This document shows positions 38,401 through 52,134 of a DNA stretch of 64,000 nucleotides, piece by piece. This DNA is from Rotaria macrura (Eukaryota > Rotifera > Eurotatoria > Philodinida > Philodinidae). The notes under the pieces were generated by a model. That model saw only the letters and a list, made by a program, of their open reading frames with translations. It was not told where the DNA came from and ran no database searches. Every line of letters begins with the position of its first letter. Within the stretch, counting starts at the first letter, position 1. The translations under genes and the position numbers were made by a program. The DNA lies in contig OENT01000075.1 of assembly GCA_900239685.1 (NCBI GenBank), positions 177,948 through 241,947 of the forward strand, given 5' to 3'.

Positions 38401-41400
38401 TGAATCTGTGAATGCTGCACTACAAAAATATTGTTCTGATGATGTACCTGATTTGATTGATTGCATGAATTTCGGTTTTCATACATCGATAGCAAAGTGT
38501 ATTCAAATGTATTTATCAGCACAAGAAAATATCAAACGTGGCCGACAAATGTAAGTTTATTATTTACTTTTAAATATTTGATTGATTATCATTTTAATTG
38601 TCTTTTTCTTTTTTTTCCGCATTTGTTCTCAGAACGATTGAAACATTAAATAGAGCGATCGCAGATTTAGATACAGTGGTTGACAAACAGAAATATTTAG
38701 AATACTATTCATCAATATTTACTATAACGAAAAAAATTAAATTTGAACCACACAAAGGTGATGAAGTATCAACTGTAAATGCTCAAGTGCTAATACGTGA
38801 TGAAATGCAATCACGTTTTATACAAATGCAAAATCGACTTGCTTCATTAAAAACAGAAAATGATGAGGTTAGTTTACTAAAACAAATCAATCGAAGATTG
38901 ATGTCAATTGATAAACAAAGAGTTCCTAAACAATGTTGCCTATGGCAAGGAAAAATTAAGTTAAATAATTTACATACATGCACTTGTATTGATTCTTATA
39001 CTAATTACTACAGTAGTAAAATGTACAGAAAAAAGATGGCAATTAAATCGACTGAGAATATTATTGAAGAGAAAAGATTGACGTGCTTACAAAACATCAT
39101 GATATAACGAGCAGAAGAAATATGAATTTGTTAATCGATGATGATGTTTTAATGCATGTGCTTATGCGAAGTGTCGTCTAGAGAGTTCCCAGTGACCATA
39201 ATATCAGATGTCATTGAAAAATAAGAGTCATTGATGGAGATTATTCCTGAGCATAACTGACTGGCATCTAAAAAAAACGATAATTGTATGCAGGAAAAAG
39301 CATGTAATGTAGAGTATTGCAATAGAATTATCGAGTAGAAATCTTGCAGCTTCAAGAGCATATCGATCGAAACTTTTCATAACAAATTGTTTGTAGTTCA
39401 TCAGTTCGATAGGAGAATATTTTGAAATGCTTCTTTCTATGTCGCTCTAGTGAAAATAGAATGTCAACGAATATTAATAGAATTGTAGATTTATGTCAGT
39501 ATCAAGAAATCACCACAAGATTAAAAAAACAAGATATCTTAAATATAATTGTAATTTTGTAGTTTAGTATATTTTTTTTATCAGTAGGACTACTCTATTG
39601 ATCCCCAGGAAGCCTCTGCCAGTAGTGTTAAGTAATCAATTGAAATAAAAATAGATTAATGAAAGTTCAATATTCTAGCATCTTCATTGGCAAGTATGAA
39701 TAATGTGTTCTTGAACGAACTAATTTTTTATTTGATATATTCAATAGATCTATCTCTTAGTTAAACAGTCTAGTTCAATTTACAAAATATTCCACCAGTT
39801 GTAACTTCAGTGTGTATGCTTCACTGATAATCGATGAAATGATTTGCACTAACGTTAGATAGCAATCGTATGTAACACGCGATGAATTGCTTTTGACGTT
39901 AACAAATATACGCATGCTAATGGATGTTTTCTGCCTCGAAAAGCGTAAATTACTGGTCAAAACAAAAGTACACAGTGCAGTATAACTATCGAATAAACTT
40001 AATTGTCCTTGTAACTGCAGTCATTTAATAATGTTCACTATTACCATTTTGTTTTGTTGCTAAACGTAATTCCTATGTAACTTGTGTATTGTTTCATAGA
40101 TTTTCAAAACCATTGAAGCAACTGAACAATCACTTATGGAACATATCAATACGAAAAATTCCGATGTTTCTGATCTATTTAAAGATCTAAATTTACCACA
40201 AAATACTTCGAAAAATACACGAAAAGAAATCGAAGATTACTATGTAGAGGTATGGATAGAATATGTTTATTCTGCATGAATGTAGAACCTCTTTTATTTC
40301 ATAGAAATTCAAACAATATACATTAAGCAGTAATTTAATCTCACGTCTACAAGCACGTCATGATATCATGCAAAAAGCATTGGGTGCTGCACCAATAGTC
40401 AGTAGTACTGAAGATAAAAAGTATGAAATATTCTTGCATGTAGATTTTAGCCAGAGCAACAAAGAACTCCATCGACCAGTAACCTTTTAAAACGTAAAGT
40501 AGTTCGATCGTTCAAGATGTGAGAGTACATTCCTAGTCAAGAATCGTGATAAATCGCAGTGGTTCATACCGATCACTAATAATTTCTACGAAGATCGATG
40601 AAACGAAATTGAAACTGAGAAAAAAAAGATCCATTCCCTAGTGTAGCAAATCTTCTTAACAATTTACAAAGTCGTATTACTTTTAGATGTAGATATATTC
40701 CTCGATATTTTCGGAGTAACCATCGAACCTTAAAACTATCTAGATATTTATCTTAACAAAAATGACGTTCGTCTAGTCGTAATGTTGTTAGATTGTACGA
40801 AGGAATAAACTAAGTCATGTGAAGTATGACACAAATAGTAATGCATTTACTCTGTTGAAAATCGTTCGTTGTTTCTATTCTGATCTCAACTGTAACTTTT
40901 GCAACAATTTTCTCTATCATAACGAATAATAGCTTATTGTCTTTAAGAGACGCATTCGTATTCTCAAATTGTAAATGATTTTAAAGGAGTGCTAAACCGT
41001 ACAAAGTAACTATTTCGATCTATCTCTGAACAACAACTCTTGATCGTTATGGATGCTTGCAAACGTCATAATTAAGCGAGCAAAGTCTACTTCGAAAGTA
41101 ATATACTAATCATTCTTGTGTATTTCTTTGACACAAACTGCAAGTTATTTGAGATTAACATATTTTCTCATCTACTTGTACCTTCAATAAATGAGAATTT
41201 ATAAAATGAAATATATAAAGATTTATTGGCTGATCGACAAAACAAGCAGCTCGATTGTATGTCATATGTTAGTTCCGTAGAGGTTTTACTAATATCTTTT
41301 CCAGTTAGAATTTGAAAAAAAGTTAACAAATATTTTCCAGATCATTGGTTTCGATATCATAGTTTTTTTTATCGCTGAACTCTAAAATATTATTATCTTT

Positions 41401-44400
41401 GATTTTAAAGTTTCATTCAAAATTTCATAACATTCGATTACATGGACACTATTATATAGGTGACAAATTTAGGACGCATTGAGTTCGAACTTAAACATTC
41501 TCATCCAAACGATATGTCAAACCAGATCTAAACGATTTAGATCATCGATAAAAATTACTGAGGATTTGTCCTAATCGTAGATGGCGTATGGATTTTTCTT
41601 GGGTTGAAAGAATTGAATTATCTAACCTGTAACTATAAGTTAAATCAGAAAGAACAAAAGTCGTTTAGTACTTAACAGGGTTCGAGTATACATAGATTGC
41701 TTCAGTCTCTTTTTCATCTTGATGTAACCCTTGACATTTAGTCTTATACGTCGTCCAGCAAAACCGAAACAAATCGGCCGTGCTCCAATTCTTGGTCGTC
41801 CACGTTTATTTGGCGGAAAATTATTAGATTATATTCAAGTAACACAACAACATATTCCATTAATTATTTCATCATGTGTGAGTGCTATAAATCGACTCGG
41901 TTTACATAATCAAGTATGTACATATTTTCATTTTCAATCAATTTTGCATTTGTTTGACTCTTGTATCTTTTACTAAGGGTATTTTTCGTGTACCTGGTGC
42001 ACAAATAGATATAAATCAATTCAAGGAAGCTTTTGAAAAGGGTGAAGATCCGTTAGTTAATATAACAGGTCGTGATATGAATTCTGTGGCTGGTGTATTG
42101 AAATTATATTTTCGGGAATTAAAAGAACCATTATTTGCCCGAGATATGTTTGATTCATTTATTTTATGTATCAGTAAGTGAAGATCTATATTCATTCATG
42201 ATCATGCACGTATGGAAACAACGTTTTTTTCTCATCTATATAAGCAAGCGCATTTAACCCAAATTCAAGAAAGATAGCGAAAATTGCCTATTAATCTGAA
42301 GCTGTGTACTGAACATATAAGTGGAGTATTTGAACCACAAATGATAAATGATTCGCAATTGATCCAATTTCCTTTTTGACTATCTTCACTGCAGAAAATT
42401 TTGCTAAAAGAATCTTAAAAACTAGATATGTTGAAATCGATGTAGAAATTTTGCTTTGAAACTGCTTCGATGAGATATTTTCATAAGACAGTGAGCTTTT
42501 ACAGGTCAGTAATTTGAACAATCGTATCGGTGGATTTTTTCTAAAATCGTATCAACCAACATAGGAGAATGTTATTTTTCTAAGTCTTTCAGTCTGAATT
42601 TCTCAAACTGTGCTTACGACGTAGAGTAGAATTACAAAAGTCAAACTGTCACCTACGCATTTATACTAGAGAACTAGTGTTTATAGATGTTTCATGCTTC
42701 TCTAAACGCTGACTTTCAACATCGAATACGACACTAAGTAAAACCAAAAGAAAATTGATCTATTTAAAACGTTTGTTCTCATGTGAAATTCAATGTTATT
42801 TCATGAACACTAAAATATATCGTAATATGTATTAATGCCATGTTCCCACAGTTTGATGACACTTGTTCTATTTTAATCCCGAAAACATGTATTGAACATC
42901 ACTTAGTACAGAGCAGAAATAAAGATGAATACGTACTAGTTATGTTCAAGATATCCATTGAATCTATGTATGTAAACTTTCATGATTATGCATAGTTACT
43001 GATAAGTGGATTGATTGAACTGATTCTAAGTTTGTGAAAGTTTTATTTTTTGAAAAGATTCAAATAAGTAATTGCGGTGATTCTTAATTTGTTCAGCATA
43101 CAGATAATGTTGTTCGAAACTTAAAAATTAAACTTTATCACAGTGTCAAAAAACTTCTCTTCAACATACCCTATTTAGAGGTTATCAGAAAGAATTCTGT
43201 ACAATATTCAAAGTCAAGTGCTATGTTTGATTTTATAACGGGAATAAAAATGTTGTTGCATACATGACTATATGAAAATTATTTGTTTTATTTGTTGCTG
43301 TTTATAGCTGATATTGAATCCGAAGATAAATGTGTGGAAAATCTTGGTCAAGCTGTAAAACTTCTTCCTCGTCCGATATTTATTGTTATGCGTTATTTTT
43401 TTGCATTTCTTAATCAGTACGTTTTCGTTTGATTTTCTTATCGTTCACTAAACATAGTTTAAAACTGGTTTTTTTCTAGTTTAACAGAATATTCTGATGA
43501 AAATATGATGGATGCATCAAATTTAGCAAGTTGTTTAGCACCAACACTTATGCCAATACCTGAAGATAAAGATCAAGTACAATATTTAACACATACGATT
43601 GAACTTATACGAGCAATGATAACACATCATGAAGAAATCTTTCCAGTTCACGACGATGAACCTATTTATGAAAAATTTGCTATTACGATTCCGATGTAAG
43701 GAGATAGAAAATAGTTTAGTTTTTCTGAGAAAAAAAGAATTAAAAATTTATTTTAGTGATGGCGAAGAAGATGAAGACGATGAAGTTGAAATTATTAGTG
43801 AACGCTCAATACGACGATCGCCAAGTGATGATGGTATAGAAGATTTTGAAAAGACTGAAATATTTATTCCTTTTTGAAATATTTCTAGCCTCACAAGATT
43901 CTGATTATTGTACTGAAGATTTTAATTTATTAAATGAGACTGATGTTTGGTAAAGAATATAAAGCTAAATGAGAAACCCATCCGATAGATTGAGCATGTT
44001 GAGCATGGCTTCTGCATTTCTATTCAGCTATTTGTTTATTTGTCGAAATTTGTTTTTGATAATAAATTGAAATCAAGAAACAAAAATTCGATGCTGTATG
44101 TTCTTTTTTTTAGAAACGGAAATAATGAAAGCCGTGGCATTGTTTGATTACAATGGTAGAACAAGTAAAGAGTTATCATTCAAGAAAAATCAAATTATGT
44201 TTATTTACAAAAAAATGAATCATGAATGGTGGTTAGGTCATATAGCTGGTGGAAATCAGTCAGGATTCATTCCTGATGGCTACATCAAGCTTAAATCTAG
44301 GTTAGTAAAAACAAACTAATTAAAATGAAAAGTTTAGAAACATACTTTTACAAGTGTAATCGTATTTTCGGTTAAGATTTTTGAACATTATTCATACGCT

Positions 44401-47400
44401 TGTGTGTTCATCGATGTACGCGACTTTTTTGTTCATCTTCTGAAGAGAGAGTTTTCTGAAAACTCTTATAGTTTTGACATTTCGATTCGATATTCGTTAG
44501 GTTTCAATTGTTCAAGTACATCCGCTTTCGCGAAGAAAACTTTTCACATATTTTACAATAGATCTTTTCGAATTACGAAGAGTTTGATGCATGCATGTTA
44601 TGTGATGTTTCTGAATGTCTCAATATATGTTATATAGAGTGGCTTCACTGTTTTTGGATTCAAATATTAAATACATCAGTTTTCTTAAAACTGAGTGTTT
44701 TTGAGAACTCAGATTTTTCTAGGATCTTTGATATACTATGAATACGTTAAAAAGTTGATAGAGATCAGATAAAAACATTGCAAGATATAGTTTCATTATC
44801 TCGTTATCCTTATATTGGTATTATCTTTAGTCGGATGTTGATTTCATTATAGTTACTTTACCTAAGGCATCTCTGAATGAAGAATGATATCGAGCACTGG
44901 GGCCTCGTTGTTCCATCCACTAATGTTTCAGATGAGTCAAACTATCAGCATAGCACTCTTGATTTTATATATAACTAAGAATCAAAGATGTGTACTGTTC
45001 TGCTTAAGAATACTTAAGTCAAGATAGGACGAGCCATGTTCTCGTGAAGACATTATTCTAATGGGTGTCCCAGAAAGAATGGGTCTCTCAGTATTTTACC
45101 AATATCTCAGTTGATTTTCATCGCATAGACTCTATTTTTTTAATCAAAAGATTCCTCATACAATTCTCTACAAATCTGGGTATTGCATTGGAATGTTAGA
45201 AAAAATGTGTGACAAGTTCTAGGCTAACCACTGTACACTGTAAAAAATAAGGGTTTATGCAAGTGCAGTGGGACACACACCCTTTTTTCCGTTTTTGAAA
45301 TATCTGATAAACCCTTTTTCTAAATCATAAACGTAAAAACCGTTTATTATCTTCGTCATACACGGAAAAAAGGGTTTGTATCCCGTTGCACTTTCATAAA
45401 TACTTTTCTTTGTTTAATACCCTCTCAAAAACGTTCTTTTCGTTTATTATTCTACGGATTTTTTTTACAGTGTAGGATACGAAAATGACGGATTTTTTTG
45501 TTAATTTGTTTTTCCAGTTCTTATTATGTTAGTTGTGAGACGTGTGAGATGCAGAAAAATCGAATGAGCGACTGAGTAGCTCTTGATGGGAATTAAAATT
45601 TATTTTGACATTTTAGCTCTCGTGCAGCCAACCCTTTTCTTTTCACATATTTCGATCTTTTCGGCACACCTTTGGTGTTAGTTTAGACAACTTCTCCGCC
45701 AGTGCCCTAAACTAACTTTTTATGATAAAATATTGTTGCTGTTTTGAAGGCAAATCATTCGCCTAATAGGCATACGCAACGGTCTGGCATGTATTATATG
45801 GCTTGTATAATAATGTAGTCGAGAACATGAATTTCGGCGACTTCACATCATTATCTGTGAAATATCGCTATTTGTGCATTACTATCCTGTTTAAATGACG
45901 TTCACTAAAGGTCGTTACAAAGAATTAATTTGAAAATATTGAAAAGCAGAGACGAGTATAACTAGGTGCTTATCAAAACATAGACAAAAGATAATTAGGT
46001 TTTTCAAAAATAACGCTGTTACAAAACCCGTCATTATGGTATCCTACAGTGTTTAGCCTAGAATTTTTCACACTTACTTTTTACATTGCAATGCGATACC
46101 CAGATTTGTAGAGAATCGTATGAAGAATCTTTTGGTTAAAAGAATCCAGTCCGTCCGATTGAAAATCAACGTAGATATTGGTAAAGTACTGAGAAGCTGA
46201 TTCCTTCTGGGACACCCTTTACATCGAAATTAATTACTGCATAAGGTGTTTTTCTAACGCTAACAATATCCATAAAGGATGCTCAAGGGAGCACGAGGGA
46301 AATGTATCAGTAAAACGTGTGTAGGTAGAAATCCGATGAATCTGTCATGTGCTCTATTATGTATCACAATATTTACTAAATGGATTTCGTTCTTCTCAGA
46401 AAAGTTGATAAAAAGACACCATACTTGTGAGAAAATAGCATCGATCAGCCGTTTAATTCTCGAGAATAGGCTTTTAATAACTGAAAATTCTCATGGGGGA
46501 AAAGTAGCAACAGGTGTGTAATAGTCTTCAACAAGTTATGAACCGACAATATCGTAAGTTCGTTGTAAATAAATTTCTCAGCTAACGATAAGTTTTGACT
46601 TCGTTCGATTGTTAGTATATTAAGCACTGACTAATCTCTCATCTCTAGCTCACTATACGGATGAAATATTGTCTTACGAAGAAGATGAAGTAAAGTCAAT
46701 GACGTACTTGACAGATTCTACTTTAAGACGTTGAAAATCATTATGCTAGTATTAAAAGAAAAGTGAAAGAAATACAATGACACTTGTATTGTTTGATGCA
46801 ATCTAAGTTATGGATGTTGACATGATTCAAATAATGAAATATACAGAAACACACAATACCTTTGAAGATTGTCGTAAGAGCATGTAGACCAAAGCTCAAA
46901 TTGAAGCTGTTTGGTCATCGTTCTAGGAAATATTTCGTCTAGTCGAACTCTAATAAGTACACTTATATCTATAATATTAAGTTGAACAGCATGTGGCTTA
47001 ATAAATTTTTCCTTGTCGTTTTCTATATTGTTATAGCAATATATTTAGTATACACAATCAATATTCCAATGTGTAAACAAACACAAGAGCTATATATATA
47101 TAAATAAAGAATTCATGAATTCTTGAATTAAATTTTATTGATTGAATTCTTAATAGTTTGAATATTTCCAAATAATATTTTCTTTATGATTTTTTCATAA
47201 TTTTAGACGCCGTGATTCAGCTCCCGTTCAGCAACAACCCAAACTTGCTTTAACACCTAACCCATTATCTTCAATTATGTTACTAGCATTAACGAATGAT
47301 AATTTAAATATCTCAAGTTCAACTACTCTGAAATCTAATGAAGACTCTCGATTATCAAATTTATCATCGGTTGATGATCAACATGTAGAATCAACTGAAA

Positions 47401-48014
47401 AAGCTTATATACGTGAAATTGACTTTAACGTAAAGATTGACGTAGAAAAACATGTGACTTCAACCCTTGAAAATCATCTAATGCCTTCTTATCGTACGAT
47501 TGATGATGATTCATCATCAAAGTCACCACCGTCCCTATCATCATCATCTCACTTAACATCAATCAATGAACAACAAATCCTGGATATAGATATAGCTTTA
47601 CGTGAAATTTTATCAGGTATTCAAACAGTTGAAGAATGTCACGCACAATATTTCCGTTCAATATCATCCTCACCAAATAAACAACCAGACATTGATGAAC
47701 CTGATCTTGTATTGAATTTACCAAAATCAAACGGCTTTCTTACATCGCAACCCACAAAATCTTCCTTACCAATATCACATTCAAGGACAATTATTGATTT
47801 ACAACATGTTTCACAATCCAGTTCATCATCGCTTGAATCGAATCAACAAAATAAAATTCTACCACCTCCAATCATGAGAAAACCAGAAAAAACTTTAGAA
47901 TTAATGAAACGTCTTGGTTTACAACAGACTAATGAATCGTCCGCCCATTGTAGTTTTACTCAACAAAGACAATCAATATCACTTTCGGCATCATCAAAAG
48001 CTACGCAAGTATAA
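35488..48014 (+). CDS. SRGAP: SLIT-ROBO Rho GTPase-activating protein (srGAP)
   Basis: Sixteen exons (35488-35743, 36817-37000, 37063-37228, 37287-37349, 37411-37542, 38333-38550, 38633-38867, 40100-40249, 40305-40420, 41742-41913, 41978-42173, 43308-43416, 43480-43695, 43757-43833, 44114-44300, 47207-48014) join in phase to 1094 aa; human srGAPs are about 1070-1100. F-BAR domain from about residue 66 (KDIRFQLNEQLKCLEQR) to about 470, including KAFKARNDYL and SNLISRLQARHDIMQ; it bends membrane at the cell cortex. RhoGAP domain about 523-720 with LFGGKLLDYI, the arginine finger R568 in GIFRVPGAQ, and SVAGVLKLYFRELKEPLF; it switches off Rac/Cdc42-type GTPases. SH3 domain about 768-823 (AVALFDYNGR, HEWWLGH). 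The N-terminus adds SSSPPPPPPLSS (27-38); the C-terminal 270 residues are Ser-rich and disordered. AATAAA signals follow at about 48056 and 48154. Confidence 0.95.
36545..36562. repeat. (TA)n microsatellite in srGAP intron 1
   Basis: Nine TA units between exons 1 and 2. Confidence 0.85.
45059..46221. mobile_element. Non-autonomous Tc1/mariner-like element with long inverted repeats, in the last srGAP intron
   Basis: The element at 45061-46219 begins ATGGGTGTCCCAGAAAG and ends with the inverse (rc AAGGGTGTCCCAGAAGG), flanked on both sides by TA (45059-45060, 46220-46221). The terminal arms are about 200 bp and well matched (shared blocks TTTACCAATATCT, TTGATTTTCA, CTCTACAAATCTGGGTAT, TTCTAGGCTAA). 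The 500-bp centre contains no transposase frame. A second, smaller element sits inside the left arm. Type is inferred from the TA duplication and end sequence. Confidence 0.85.
45234..45474. mobile_element. MITE nested in the left arm of the mariner-like element
   Basis: The 237-bp unit (45236-45472) has ends CACTGTAAAAAATAAG and TTTTTTTTACAGTG and is flanked by TA at 45234-45235 and 45473-45474. The right arm of the host element carries the uninterrupted version, CTAAACACTGTAGGATACC on the reverse strand, which matches the left arm once the MITE and one TA are removed (CTAACCACTG-TA-GGATACG). That confirms the boundaries and the TA duplication. Confidence 0.9.
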
Positions 48015-49795
48015 GATATATATTTTTTCGGATAAAATAATCATCAGCACTACATAATAAATACATCCTGTATCATTTTTAAATTGCTCCTTTTTTATCA
48101 TGTAAACATTTTCTTATGATTGACCAATATACATAATAAGCTTTTATTCTTAGAAATAAAAACAAAATTCATTATGTTATGCTGCTTTGTTTTAATCATT
48201 GTCAAATGTTTCCTTTCTTTTTTTTGTACTGCACTTGTTCTGTTTTTCTTTATGCATATGAATTTTGTAGGAAAGAATCTTCTTGTTAAATAAATACGGA
48301 TAAGATTTCAAATATCTTTCTGTCCTTGTTTTTTTTTTATTAAACTCGTTCAGAAGTCATTTATGATTATTTCACATGGGTTTTGTGAAACAAAGAACCG
48401 TGTCCCGTATCCAAGATTTTGGAGAAGTGCTAACCTCTCCCTCCAAAATCTTGGATATGTGGCACTGCTGGGTAACTTCAACAACGTTCAATTATTCAAC
48501 GACATTACGATTTGAAAACTTTAGATCCATAGCATCCATGAAAAGGAATGAATCATTAACATTGACTAGATGGGATAAGTGAATAGATACTGCCACACGA
48601 AATTCGAGTGAGCCCCAAAATAGGTATCAAACCGTGTCAGAAGATCGATTCTTTCGTGAATATAAATTGGATCATAAAGGAATCTTTAAAACACTTCATC
48701 TATTCCCATATTCTAGAAGTTGTTGAGCAGTCAGAAAGTGAACAATCAAGTGTGATACAGCTAATGCTTGATAGAAAATGCTCACTTGCACAAAATACAT
48801 CAGTTGATAAAAAGAAAAAAATTAAAAATTTAGTGTTGAAATATATTAATACAGGATACAGCTAATTTGACATCGAAGATGATTGAATGTTATTTCAGAA
48901 GAAATATGCGAGAGAAAGAAAGAAAAATTTATTTAGTATATCAAGACGTGTCCATCAGTTAGATGATCTTTCTAGTGAAGGCAATAAAATATTCACAAAA
49001 TCGCTTGTATTCTGTTATCAGTAGAGCTTCTTAGTCTTGGCACTTTAATGGTTTGCGTTGAGATATCCTAAGTTGCCAGCTATTACTGCAACAAGTGTTG
49101 TGGGAAACAAGAGTAACTTTAAATAGCAATGTTTATGGAAATTCGTAGTTTTTCTGAAGCATTATTAAAAATAGATTCTATAAGCAACAGATGCCCTGAA
49201 AAAGTTGGGCTGATATCCGATACCGATTGAAAGACAACACAACTAACGTTGTCTCAAAGGGTAGATTCTAATAATTTAACTGAAAGCAAGAAACGATCCA
49301 AAATGGCTTATTTAATCTAAGGGGATCATTCCATTCGTAGAACTTGTTTTCAAATGAAATGACATATATTAGTTAACATGTACTGTGATGACACGGTACA
49401 CGATAAAGACAAATTTCAAAATCTTTCATTCAACGAATGCATGTTTGCAGGACTTTCATTAAAACGTTTCTGAAACTAGAAAGTTTTTGCAGTTTTTTAA
49501 ATGACTTTTGACGAATCGTATAAAAAACCAACACAAATCCTATGTATTGCATTGCATAAGTCATAGCATAGAAACTTCAATTTAGCATTATCAATCATTC
49601 TTTACAACGATTAACTGCTAAACCTGGTGCAGATTTTAAATTGATATATAGATAGTATGAATTAATATCAAGACACAGATACCTTCGTTAGCATTTCGAG
49701 TCAAGCATAACAATGATAGATTTTCAGTTGACAATTATTTGTGTCTAGTCAAGAGGAAGAAAAGTTCAGCCGGAATTCTCCAATGAAAATCCTTA
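48015..49795. other. Intergenic, only a hairpin recognised
   Basis: The 3' flank of srGAP with AATAAA motifs in the first 150 bases, then AT-rich sequence. Open frames at 48376-48582 and 48608-48865 have no recognisable homology or splice context. Confidence 0.5.
48409..48456. repeat. Perfect 16-bp-stem hairpin
   Basis: ATCCAAGATTTTGGAG (48409-48424) is followed after 16 bases by its exact reverse complement CTCCAAAATCTTGGAT (48441-48456). It lies about 395 bp beyond the srGAP stop. It may be the core of a small inverted-repeat element; nothing shows it is transcribed. Confidence 0.75.
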
Positions 49796-50664
49796 CTGTG
49801 GGCCAGAACTCCGAATGGGATAGGATGGGACGAGAAATTCGTCCCATGGAGCAAATTTTCTTCATCAGTCCCATCCCATACCATCGGTTTAAGAATCAGC
49901 CCATCGCATCCCATGGGACCGCTTTTAGAATATTTTCATCCCGTCCCATCCCATGAGATTTTCATGCAATATAAAATTATATTTCTTATCAAATCTGTTG
50001 CAAAATCTTCCTATTGCTGAAACCTCTGTTACTTTTTCACTTTTCAAATACAATCTATTTTAAGGAATAGAAGACGAATTAGCTATATGTTCTTATGTTC
50101 TTGACAACAATAATGCTTTAGAACCACATTATTCTTAAAAGAAAATCGACTGGTTTTCACTTCACTTCTTATCTTTCTGATTCATCAAAACATTCAAGGA
50201 TATTTAAAGTCACAATTCTTCATCAAGGAATTGTTCTAAAGCTATATGATTACATACTGACGCTGAGCGCAGAATAGAAATCGCGTTTTCTTTATGAGAT
50301 GCAGAGGTGTGTTTAGATTCTCAAAAAAGGAAATTTCCGATACGTGCAAAATTTCTATTTTGGAAGTCTAAACATTGCTGGAGATTTATGAGATGTTTAT
50401 CAAGAAGAATTCATCACGATGACCCAGGAATGGATACATGGTCGAAGAAAAACCCTCCCTAGAAAATAAGAACGAAATAAGAGATTGATTCTCGTCAATA
50501 TCTACGAACCTCATCTTTTACACAAAAATATCATGATCGAAAAATCCATAGAGTATCCCTTGGGACGAATCCTTCATTCCATCACATGGATCCATGTTTC
50601 GTGCCAACTCGTCCCATGGAATGGAATGGGATTATCCCATCCCATTCAGTGATCTGCTGTGAGC
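49796..50664. mobile_element. Non-autonomous hAT-like element with GGGATGGGA subterminal repeats
   Basis: The element at 49804-50656 (853 bp) has imperfect ends CAGAACTCCGAATGGGAT and, from the other strand, CAGATCACTGAATGGGAT. It is flanked by CTGTGGGC (49796-49803) and CTGTGAGC (50657-50664), an 8-bp target duplication with one difference. Both ends carry clusters of CCCATCCCAT / ATGGGATGGGA words in both orientations, as transposase subterminal binding sites often do. No transposase gene remains inside. Confidence 0.82.
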
Positions 50665-52134
50665 ATCTATGTCAGTAGAAATGAGAAGAACACAATAAAA
50701 CAAATCCAAACACTCGAAGCATGGTCTCTAGGTGAGCATCTTATACTTTCATAGAGAAGGAACCGAAATCTACCAGAAAATTCTAAAAAGCAAATCTATC
50801 TGCATCAAATGAACAACTAAAGAGTTTTTCTTATTGTATTTTGCAAGTGCCATTAACATTTTTAATGTCTCATGTTGATCAAAACGGACAAAGTCACAGT
50901 GTTGTTTGCGATCGTAAAAAACATTATCATACAATGTAGTTACTGTCGTTTATCGCTTAAATACGGTCCATAACGCTGTCGTATTACCTCGTACAACACA
51001 GGCAGTAATACGATGGTATAACTCCGTCCTGTTTACGGCCATTTTGATTAACTTACGATAAGTTGTTTCCAGATAGTATTTACAAGGAATTACAGCAGCA
51101 GTCATACCGGTTCTTACAATCTAATTATCCTTGAAGCTCACTATATTTTCCTTTGCACACCGAGTTACTTCCCTGTTAAATTCAGGTTGTGTTTGTTTTG
51201 AATTCTAATCTTTTTGTTTCTTTACAATAAAAGAACGAAAAGAAAAGAGAAATACTAAATATAACTTGTTTTTTTATTCATATTTGGCTCTTGACTATGA
51301 AATATATGATGATGGACATAAAACCGCACCAGAATACTAAACGAGTGGAACTAATCGTAAAATTGTCACAGCCTTTCCGAATGATAGTATAGATCTGGAT
51401 GGGAAGAAAATTAAGTACAGATTGATTTTAAGAAAATTGAAAAACAGTCATGAGTATATTTTTATCATCAACTACTGCGAACAATGTCCTACTCCGAACA
51501 GTAATCATTTATTCTCATAAGAGCAAGGCCACAATGGGGAAATTGGAACAAGATTCGAATACTGCATAATATATATCGCAGGAGAAAAAATCAGGAAAAT
51601 CTAAAATTCTCCTAAATTTTAATTGCGTCTGCAACATATATCATTGAAACGTTTATGAATGATTTACAAGCTTTTTTTGCGTAAAACATGTTAATACAAA
51701 AAGCAACAATAAAAATTTGACATAAATGGCGTATAGTTTGGTCAATAATGTATCAAAATGGATAAAGATTCAATTGAAAGCCAGTTTTTCATATTCTGAC
51801 AGATTTTTGATAGAGGCACCACCAACAGTCAACGTTCTTCTAGCATTTGTTTTAGATGATTTCGTTCAAATTTGATTTTAATTTTTAATGCCTCTATATA
51901 AACTACGGTTACGACTTCTTGGATGTCAAGAGATTGCCCTGTTCAAATTTTATGCAATTACAGAAGTACGCCTCAAATAAGTAGTACTTATGCACAACAC
52001 TACATCACTAATTATGGGGCGTTGAAAACAGCCATCTAAAGTTGTATCGTATTTTTTCGTTTGAAAATCGTATGCGGTAATTCATAAACTATCGTTGCCT
52101 ACTGAATCAACTTGGTGATACTCAGACAGTAGCC
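50665..52134. other. Intergenic, nothing recognised
   Basis: AT-rich sequence with a small inverted motif (GTCGTATTACC / GTAATACGATGG) near 50978-51016. No convincing exon was seen. Confidence 0.45.

Noticed and set aside
38598..39107. 169-codon open frame on the plus strand
   Set aside because: Its first part is srGAP exon 7; the rest is read-through into the intron after the GTTAGT donor at 38868.
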